DNA from: Rhodospirillales bacterium
Lineage (GTDB): Bacteria > Pseudomonadota > Alphaproteobacteria > Micavibrionales > UBA2020
NCBI GenBank assembly: GCA_023266795.1
Contig: JAHFPI010000057.1
Coordinates: 1-10,618, forward strand
Length of the DNA: 10,618 nt
Direction of reading: 5' to 3'
Shown: positions 5,643-10,618 of the stretch, piece after piece
Position numbering within the stretch: position 1 is the stretch's first letter
Layout of the letters: every line of letters starts with the position of its first letter
Notes under the pieces: generated by a model
Seen by the model: the letters and a program-made list of their open reading frames with translations, nothing else
The model's database searches: none
What the model was told of the DNA's origin: nothing
Program-made: the position numbers and the translations under genes

Positions 5643-6563
5643 TCAACCCGCCACAATCTCGGGCACAATCTTCCTTAAAGCAGACCGTCGTGTCTCGTCA
5701 TAGATCAGATAAATCCCCAGCAGAATAATCAGGGCGGCACCGATAATGGTGACGGTGTCGGGAATTTCCCTGAAAATATAATACCCCAGCAGCGCCCCCC
5801 AGACGATCTGCGTATAGTGGTACGGTGCCACCACGGCGGCCGACGGAGCGGCCTGAAAAGCATAGGTAATGCTTAAAAGCCCGATACTGCCGGTCGTGCC
5901 CATCATCAGGAACAATCCCCATTCATAGGGAGTCGGCGGCACATAGTGACTGGGCAGAAAGGGAATGGCGATCAGCAAGCACATGAGCGAACCGCACAGG
6001 ATCATGAACGGGCGGCTTTCCGTGGAGCCTATATGCCGTATCATCACCAGCTGGCACGAATAAATAAAAGCGCTCACCAGAACCAGCACCGCCCATCTAT
6101 TCAGCAACCCGCCGTCGGGCCTGAAAATAAACAGGATGACGGCAAACCCTGCCAGAATAAGCATCATGCGGCGCTTATCCAGCCTGTCCTTGAGAAAATA
6201 AGCCGACAGCAGCGCCACCCAGAACGGCGACGTGAAAATCAGCGTGTAAAAAGTGGTCAGCGGCACATGCGGCAGGGCATAAATATTGCACAGGCTGATG
6301 GCCGCCGCCAAAAGCGCCCGGTAAAACATCAGCGCGGGTTTTTTTGTCCGGAAGGCCTTTTTTTTCTCCTTTATCCAGCCGTAAACCACCATAAACGACG
6401 CAATGATGCTGCTGTTGATAAAGAATATCTCCGAAAAGTGGAACTTCCCCGCCACCAATTTCAAAGCGGCATCGCCGATATTGTAAAAGGCATAACCGGT
6501 GCAGACGAGTAAAACGGCGATAAAGATATTTTTGCGGTAGGCATGATGCGCGGCCTGTGTCAC
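5643..6563 (-). CDS. EamA/DMT-family transporter (proximal paralogue)
   Basis: Second ten-helix inner-membrane transporter with two EamA repeats (about residues 11-146 and 155-286), 306 residues, substrate unknown. The start is GTG at 6563: GAGG lies 8 bases upstream, and GTG overlaps the TGA stop of deoA in the four bases GTGA, a classic translational-coupling arrangement. A cytoplasmic basic stretch (IKEKKKAFRTKKP, 64-76) separates helices 2 and 3, and the C-terminus ends in YDETRRS plus a short tail, consistent with the positive-inside rule. The paralogue starts 4 bases after this gene's stop. Tight coupling to thymidine phosphorylase suggests, but does not show, that one or both carriers handle nucleosides, bases or related metabolites. 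S-adenosylmethionine carriers and amino acid exporters belong to the same superfamily, so other substrates are equally open. Confidence 0.92.
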   Translation of the reverse strand: MTQAAHHAYRKNIFIAVLLVCTGYAFYNIGDAALKLVAGKFHFSEIFFINSSIIASFMVVYGWIKEKKKAFRTKKPALMFYRALLAAAISLCNIYALPHVPLTTFYTLIFTSPFWVALLSAYFLKDRLDKRRMMLILAGFAVILFIFRPDGGLLNRWAVLVLVSAFIYSCQLVMIRHIGSTESRPFMILCGSLMCLLIAIPFLPSHYVPPTPYEWGLFLMMGTTGSIGLLSITYAFQAAPSAAVVAPYHYTQIVWGALLGYYIFREIPDTVTIIGAALIILLGIYLIYDETRRSALRKIVPEIVAG

Positions 6564-7882
6564 GCGGCTATCCTCAGCCTGACGAGGCCGCCGGATACAT
6601 CCGTTTTATCGGCGGACATCATCGCCGCCGTCAGAACACCCGCCATGTGCCGGAAACCGGCTTCATCTTTGGCATGGATCGTGGCGAGCGGCATCGCCCC
6701 CGGCCCCGTCTCCTCGCCGATCTGCGCCACCTGCGTGAGGCCGACGGCGTGGTCGATCACATCGGTCGGGCGGGCGCGACCTCCGCCCATCTCGACAATG
6801 CCGATACCGATGGTGCGCGCATCAACCGACGATACGCGGAATTTTTGCGGCGGGTAAAAATCTTTTACGAACGGCGCGGGTTTCAGGTATTTTTCCGGCT
6901 TGTCCATCAGGTCGGCGGGGCCGCCCAGCGCCGCCACCATGCGGGAGAAATGTTCAGCGGCCTTGCCGTTTTTCAGGACGGTATCGATTTTCTGCCGCGC
7001 TTCGCCGGTATTTTTCGCCAGCCTGCCCAGCACCAGCAATTCTGAGGTCAGCGCCATAGTCACTTCATGCAGGCGCGGATCGACGTTTTTATTTTGCAGG
7101 TATTCAATGGATTCCCTCACCTCAAGCGCATTGCCCGCCGTGCGCCCCAGCACCTGGTTCATGTCGGTCAGCAGGCCCACGGTCGGCAGCCCTGCGCCGT
7201 TGGCGACCGTCACGATGCTTTCCGCCAGCGCTTTGGCGTCTTCATATCTCCGCATGAAAGCGCCGGTGCCGAACTTGACGTCCATTACCAGCCCCTGCAA
7301 TCCGGCGGCAAGTTTTTTCGACAGGATGGAAGCGGTAATCAGGTCAAGCGACTCGACAGTGCCGGTCACATCGCGGATGGCGTAGATAATCCGGTCGGCG
7401 GGCGCCAGATCGGGCGTCGCGCCGATAATAGCGCAGCCCGCCTCCCGCACGGTTTTTCTGAACAGGGCGACATCCGGCTGCGATTTATATCCGAGGATAG
7501 AATCCATTTTATCGAGCGTACCGCCGGTGTGCCCCAGCCCACGCCCCGACAGCATCGGCACAAAACCGCCGCAGGCCGCTACAATGGGCGCCAGCATCAG
7601 GCTGACTTTATCGCCGATACCGCCGGTGGAATGCTTGTCGAGCACCGGCCCGGGCAGATTTTCGCCCGACCAGTCCATCACCGTGCCGGATTTCGCCATT
7701 GCGGAGGTGAGCGCGACCCGCTCGCCCATTTCCATTTTTTTCAGCAGCACCGCCATGCAAAACGCCGCCACCTGCCCTTCACTGACGGTCTTGGCGGTGA
7801 CGCCGGTAATGAATTCCCGGATCTCGTCAGCGGTCAGTTTCTGACCGTCCCTTTTTTTGCGAATAATTTCCTGAGGCAGCAT
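6560..7882 (-). CDS. deoA: Thymidine phosphorylase (DeoA)
   Basis: Cytoplasmic enzyme that splits thymidine with phosphate into thymine and 2-deoxyribose-1-phosphate. From the ATG at 7882 the protein is 440 residues, the same length as E. coli DeoA, and begins MLPQEIIRKKRDG, the usual family start. Seen: the phosphate/sugar site LDKHSTGGIGDK (82-92, Lys83, Ser85), the family signature LSGRGLGHTGGTLDK (111-125), Arg170 in YAIRD, and Ser185/Lys189 in ASILSKK. All are one residue offset from the known E. coli positions. Pyrimidine-nucleoside phosphorylase, which also takes uridine, is a related possibility, but length and start favour DeoA. Longer starts exist (ATG 7918, ATG 7969, TTG 7981) but lack good binding sites, and the TTG lies upstream of the likely transcription start. 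It is the first gene of an operon with two transporters and is divergent from the aminotransferase. Confidence 0.94.
   Translation of the reverse strand: MLPQEIIRKKRDGQKLTADEIREFITGVTAKTVSEGQVAAFCMAVLLKKMEMGERVALTSAMAKSGTVMDWSGENLPGPVLDKHSTGGIGDKVSLMLAPIVAACGGFVPMLSGRGLGHTGGTLDKMDSILGYKSQPDVALFRKTVREAGCAIIGATPDLAPADRIIYAIRDVTGTVESLDLITASILSKKLAAGLQGLVMDVKFGTGAFMRRYEDAKALAESIVTVANGAGLPTVGLLTDMNQVLGRTAGNALEVRESIEYLQNKNVDPRLHEVTMALTSELLVLGRLAKNTGEARQKIDTVLKNGKAAEHFSRMVAALGGPADLMDKPEKYLKPAPFVKDFYPPQKFRVSSVDARTIGIGIVEMGGGRARPTDVIDHAVGLTQVAQIGEETGPGAMPLATIHAKDEAGFRHMAGVLTAAMMSADKTDVSGGLVRLRIAA
6572..6575 (-). promoter_or_regulatory. Ribosome binding site for the GTG-started transporter
   Basis: GAGG on the minus strand, within the 3' end of deoA, lies 8 bases before the GTG at 6563. 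It supports the unusual start codon and translation coupled to deoA termination. Confidence 0.6.
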
Positions 7883-8078
7883 TTTGATAAATCCAAAAAA
7901 TCCATGACGATCATACATAAACTCGCCCGAAGAGGGGATAGAATGTTTTAAAATTCCAATATTTCGCATTATGGCTAACAAAAACAGCCTTTGTCCAACA
8001 TTGCATAATCGGCGGGTTCTGTGCTAATTTTCAGCCAATTATCTTTTTAGTTATTTTTAAGTGTAAAGGTGCCCGTCC
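7883..8078. promoter_or_regulatory. Divergent intergenic region between deoA and the aminotransferase
   Basis: This 196-base AT-rich stretch must hold the promoters of both divergent units. The deoA-side promoter is recognisable. On the plus strand only weak candidates appear: CATAAT at 8004-8009 without a clear -35, and TTGCAT followed by GCTAAT at about 8001-8027. AAGG at 8066-8069, 9 bases before the ATG at 8079, is the likely aminotransferase binding site. No clear operator palindrome or riboswitch-like fold was found. Confidence 0.5.
7968..7997 (-). promoter_or_regulatory. Probable promoter of the deoA-transporter operon
   Basis: On the minus strand, TGGACA (7997-7992; 5 of 6 to TTGACA) is followed after 18 bases by CATAAT (7973-7968; 5 of 6 to TATAAT). 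Transcription would begin near 7961, giving a leader of about 78 bases before the deoA ATG at 7882. I saw no strong hairpin or operator repeat in that leader. Confidence 0.5.
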
Positions 8079-9434
8079 ATGTCCTCTTCCCGTTCCTCCG
8101 CCGCCCAAAAACAAACGCAGCCCTCCGCGAATAATCTCGAAGCTTTCTGGATGCCGTTTTCGGCCAACCGCCAGTTCAAGCAAAAGCCTCGCATGTTCGT
8201 TTCGGCAAAAGACATGCACTACACGACGGACGACGGACGCAAGGTGCTGGACGCAACGGCAGGCCTGTGGTGCTGCAACATCGGCCATGCGCGGCCAAAA
8301 GTGGTTGCCGCCGTGGCAAAGCAGATTCAGGAACTGGATTACGCGCCCGCCTTCCAGATGGGCCACCCGAAAATATTCGAACTCGCCTCCCGCGTCGCCA
8401 CGCTGATGCCGGGAACGCTCGACCACGTGTTTTTCACCAATTCCGGCTCGGAATCCGTAGACACCGCCCTTAAAATCGCGCTCGCCTATCACAACGTGCG
8501 CGGACAGGCCGGACGCACCCGCCTGATCGGGCGCGAGCGCGGCTATCACGGCGTCGGCTTCGGCGGCATCTCCGTCGGCGGCATCGTCAACAACCGCAAG
8601 TTCTTCGGCTCCCTGCTGACCGGCGTGGATCACCTGCCGCACACGCATAACCTGAAAGAAAATGCTTATACCAAGGGCCAGCCTTCGTGGGGCGCGCATC
8701 TTGCCGATGACCTCGAAAGGATTGTCACATTGCACGGTCCGGAAACCATCGCCGCCGTGATCGTCGAACCGATCGCGGGTTCGACCGGCGTCCTGCTGCC
8801 GCCGAAGGGCTATCTCGAAAAACTGCGCGAGATCTGCACCAAACACGGCATCCTGCTGATTTTCGACGAGGTCATCACCGGTTTCGGCCGCGTCGGCAAT
8901 ACCTGCACGGCAGCGGAATACTACAACGTCCAGCCCGACATCATCACGATGGCCAAAGGGCTGACGGCGGGAACCATCCCGATGGGCGCCGTCGCCGTGG
9001 ACAAAAAAGTCTATGACGCCTTCATGACCGGCCCGGAGAACGCCATCGAGCTGTTCCACGGCTACACCTATTCCGGCCATCCGGTTGCCGCCGCCGCCGG
9101 CCTTGCGGCGCTCGACACCTATCAGGAAGAAGGGCTGTTCGAACGCACCAAGGAACTGGCGCCCTATTGGGAAAGCGCCCTGCACGCGCTGAAAGGCCTG
9201 CCGCATGTCATCGACCTGCGCAATACCGGTCTGATCGGCGCGATTGAAATGGAAGGCATCCCCGGCAAACCGACGGCGCGGGCGTTCGAAGCCTTCCTGC
9301 AATGCTACGAGAAAGGCCTGCTGATCCGCACGACGGGGGACACCATTGCCCTCTCGCCGCCGCTGATTATTTCAAAATCGCAGATCGACGAGATCTTCAC
9401 GACGCTGTCCGGCGTCATCAAAAATCTGGCATAA
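8079..9434 (+). CDS. Omega-amino acid (beta-alanine):pyruvate aminotransferase
   Basis: Class III PLP-dependent aminotransferase of 451 residues. The family moves the amino group of beta-alanine or other omega-amino acids to pyruvate, giving malonate semialdehyde and L-alanine. Seen: the N-terminal FWMPFSANRQFK stretch, close to the FWMPYTANR of known beta-alanine:pyruvate aminotransferases; the PLP phosphate loop NSGSES (121-126); GYHG (155-158); the ring-binding Asp263 in IFDEVITGFGR; the Schiff-base Lys293 in MAKGLTAG; HGYTYSGHPV (327-336); and Arg417 in LIRTTGD, at the position that binds the substrate carboxylate in this family. Length matches the Pseudomonas enzymes (about 450). The ATG at 8079 has AAGG 9 bases upstream; the first 18 residues are Ser/Gln-rich and probably flexible. 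The dehydrogenase starts 11 bases after its stop. Other class III activities (GABA or putrescine aminotransferase) are less likely given this partner. Confidence 0.93.
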   Translation: MSSSRSSAAQKQTQPSANNLEAFWMPFSANRQFKQKPRMFVSAKDMHYTTDDGRKVLDATAGLWCCNIGHARPKVVAAVAKQIQELDYAPAFQMGHPKIFELASRVATLMPGTLDHVFFTNSGSESVDTALKIALAYHNVRGQAGRTRLIGRERGYHGVGFGGISVGGIVNNRKFFGSLLTGVDHLPHTHNLKENAYTKGQPSWGAHLADDLERIVTLHGPETIAAVIVEPIAGSTGVLLPPKGYLEKLREICTKHGILLIFDEVITGFGRVGNTCTAAEYYNVQPDIITMAKGLTAGTIPMGAVAVDKKVYDAFMTGPENAIELFHGYTYSGHPVAAAAGLAALDTYQEEGLFERTKELAPYWESALHALKGLPHVIDLRNTGLIGAIEMEGIPGKPTARAFEAFLQCYEKGLLIRTTGDTIALSPPLIISKSQIDEIFTTLSGVIKNLA

Positions 9435-9438
9435 GGGA
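9433..9438 (+). promoter_or_regulatory. Ribosome binding site of the semialdehyde dehydrogenase
   Basis: AAGGGA overlaps the last two bases of the aminotransferase stop codon and lies 7 bases before the ATG at 9446. It fixes the dehydrogenase start and indicates coupled expression of the pair. Confidence 0.7.
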
Positions 9439-9445
9439 ACACGCC

Positions 9446-10618
9446 ATGAAAGCCCAGCTTAAGGAAGACAAGAACCGCCGCTACGGCGATGTGTATAATC
9501 CAGCTCTCGGCGAGGTCATCACCCGCATCCCGTTCCACACCAAAGCCGAAATCAACGACATCGTCGCAAAGGCGAAAGATGCCTTCAAAGTCTGGTCGGA
9601 AGTGCCCCCGATGCGCCGCGCACGCATCATGTTCCGTTTTCTGGAGCTGCTGCATAAAAATTCAACCGAGCTGGCGCATATCGTCTCGCGCGAGCACGGC
9701 AAGGTGCAGATCGACGCGGAAGGCGAAGTCCAGCGCGGCATCGAGATTGTCGAATTCGCCACCGGCATCCCCAGCTTCCTGAAAGGCGAATATTCCGACA
9801 GCGTCGGCACGGGCGTTGACAGCTATTCCCTGCGCCAGCCGCTCGGCGTCGTCGCGGGCATCACCCCGTTCAACTTTCCGGCGATGGTGCCGATGTGGAT
9901 GTTCCCCATCGCCATCACCTGCGGCAACACCTTTATCCTGAAACCTTCGGAGCGCGACCCCTCCTCCTCCATCTTCATGGCGGGGCTGCTCAAGGAAGCG
10001 GGGCTGCCCGACGGCGTGTTCAACGTCATCCACGGCGACAAGGAAGCCGTCGACGCCATCCTCGCCCATCCGGACATCCACGCCGTCAGCTTCGTCGGCT
10101 CGACGCCGGTGGCGGAATATATTTACAAAACCGGCACGGACAACGGCAAGCGCGTGCAGGCTTTGGGCGGCGCGAAGAACCACATGATTGTCATGCCCGA
10201 CGCCGACATGGCGCAGGCGGCGGACGCCCTGATGGGCGCGGCCTTTGGTTCGGCCGGCGAACGCTGCATGGCGATTTCGGTTGCAGTCGCCGTCGGCGAT
10301 AAAGTGGCCGATGCGCTGGTGGAAAAACTGACGCCGCTCATCAAGGCGCTGAAAGTCGGTCCCGGTACGGACCGCAGCGCCGAAATGGGCCCGCTGATCA
10401 CCAAACAGCACCGCGACAAAGTCTGCGGCTACGTCAACGCCGGCGAAAAAGAAGGCGCCAAGCTCGTCGTCGACGGGCGCAAGCTGACTGTCAAAGGGCA
10501 TGAGACCGGCTACTTCCTCGGCGGCTGTCTGTTCGACAAAGTCACGCCCGACATGAGCATCTATAAAGAAGAAATCTTCGGCCCCGTCCTTTCACTCGTC
10601 CGCGTCAAGACCTATGCC
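9446..10618 (+). CDS. mmsA: CoA-acylating (methyl)malonate-semialdehyde dehydrogenase, 3' end missing
   Basis: Aldehyde dehydrogenase superfamily member that oxidises malonate or methylmalonate semialdehyde with NAD+ and CoA, releasing CO2 and acetyl-CoA or propionyl-CoA. The 391 codons in the window run open to the edge; full-length proteins have about 490-500 residues, so roughly 100 are missing. Seen: NPALGEVI (18-25), GITPFNFPAMVPMWMFPIA with Asn143 (138-156), the NAD-binding lysine in FILKPSERDP (163-172), FVGSTPVAEYIY (216-227), QALGGAKNH (238-246), the catalytic Cys274 in GSAGERCMAIS, and EEIFGPVLS near the edge. The general-base glutamate of most aldehyde dehydrogenases is replaced in the LGGAKNH stretch, a hallmark of the CoA-acylating MMSDH subgroup. 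Its partner is the aminotransferase 11 bases upstream, which makes the semialdehyde. Malonate semialdehyde is the likelier main substrate; valine or thymine-derived methylmalonate semialdehyde is also possible. Confidence 0.95.
   Translation, partial: MKAQLKEDKNRRYGDVYNPALGEVITRIPFHTKAEINDIVAKAKDAFKVWSEVPPMRRARIMFRFLELLHKNSTELAHIVSREHGKVQIDAEGEVQRGIEIVEFATGIPSFLKGEYSDSVGTGVDSYSLRQPLGVVAGITPFNFPAMVPMWMFPIAITCGNTFILKPSERDPSSSIFMAGLLKEAGLPDGVFNVIHGDKEAVDAILAHPDIHAVSFVGSTPVAEYIYKTGTDNGKRVQALGGAKNHMIVMPDADMAQAADALMGAAFGSAGERCMAISVAVAVGDKVADALVEKLTPLIKALKVGPGTDRSAEMGPLITKQHRDKVCGYVNAGEKEGAKLVVDGRKLTVKGHETGYFLGGCLFDKVTPDMSIYKEEIFGPVLSLVRVKTYA

Noticed and set aside
5639..5668. TTG at 5668 as start of the distal transporter
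   Set aside because: The added ten residues have no match in the paralogue, and the ATG at 5638 aligns with the paralogue's N-terminus and follows the upstream stop by only four bases.
7067..7951. A 294-codon plus-strand open frame over deoA
   Set aside because: It is a codon-aligned shadow of deoA, which is complete and recognisable on the minus strand.
7904..7960. deoA leader examined for a riboswitch or attenuator
   Set aside because: Only stems of three or four pairs were found, with no conserved motif that I recognise.
8031..9302. A 423-codon open frame antisense to the aminotransferase
   Set aside because: It has the same codon-aligned shadow pattern, and the plus strand encodes a complete aminotransferase.
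9662..10501. A 279-codon minus-strand open frame over mmsA
   Set aside because: It is a codon-aligned shadow of a clear aldehyde dehydrogenase gene.

Overview
The window looks like ordinary chromosome from an alphaproteobacterium, probably a little-studied or uncultivated one. The evidence is the uvrC-pgsA gene pair, GC-rich codon choice with more AT-rich intergenic stretches, a stand-alone CinA-type molybdopterin-binding protein, and a beta-alanine:pyruvate aminotransferase followed by a methylmalonate-semialdehyde dehydrogenase. The lineage is an inference from gene order and protein character. No mobile element, CRISPR array, phage gene or defence gene was found.

Layout, left to right. 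(1) 1-765, plus strand: the 3' part of a CinA-like MoCF-domain gene, cut by the window edge. It converges on (2) 774-1556, minus strand: a peptidase S51/cyanophycinase-like serine hydrolase with its own recognisable promoter. (3) 1557-1877: an AT-rich intergenic region holding a tRNA-Leu(TAA) on the minus strand and several promoter-like sites. (4) 1878-4723, plus strand: a 124-residue protein of unknown family, uvrC (nucleotide excision repair) and pgsA (phosphatidylglycerophosphate synthase), closely spaced and probably cotranscribed at least in part. (5) 7882-4724, minus strand: a tight operon of deoA (thymidine phosphorylase) and two paralogous ten-helix EamA/DMT transporters, with a 4-base overlap at the first junction and a 4-base gap at the second. 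It meets pgsA stop codon to stop codon with no base between. (6) 8079-10618, plus strand, divergent from deoA: an omega-amino acid:pyruvate aminotransferase and a CoA-acylating (methyl)malonate-semialdehyde dehydrogenase, the latter cut by the right edge.

The clearest functional theme is in the right half. The aminotransferase and dehydrogenase together can convert beta-alanine to acetyl-CoA, and beta-aminoisobutyrate to propionyl-CoA. These two beta-amino acids are the end products of reductive uracil and thymine breakdown, and the divergent operon starts with an enzyme that releases thymine from thymidine. A shared catabolic role is therefore plausible but unproven, because the ring-opening enzymes are not in the window. 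The remaining genes are housekeeping. Points worth a second look are an internal duplication in the S51 hydrolase, a perfect 11-bp hairpin inside one transporter gene, the duplicated transporters themselves, and the unrecognised small protein. I see no convincing new multi-gene system.
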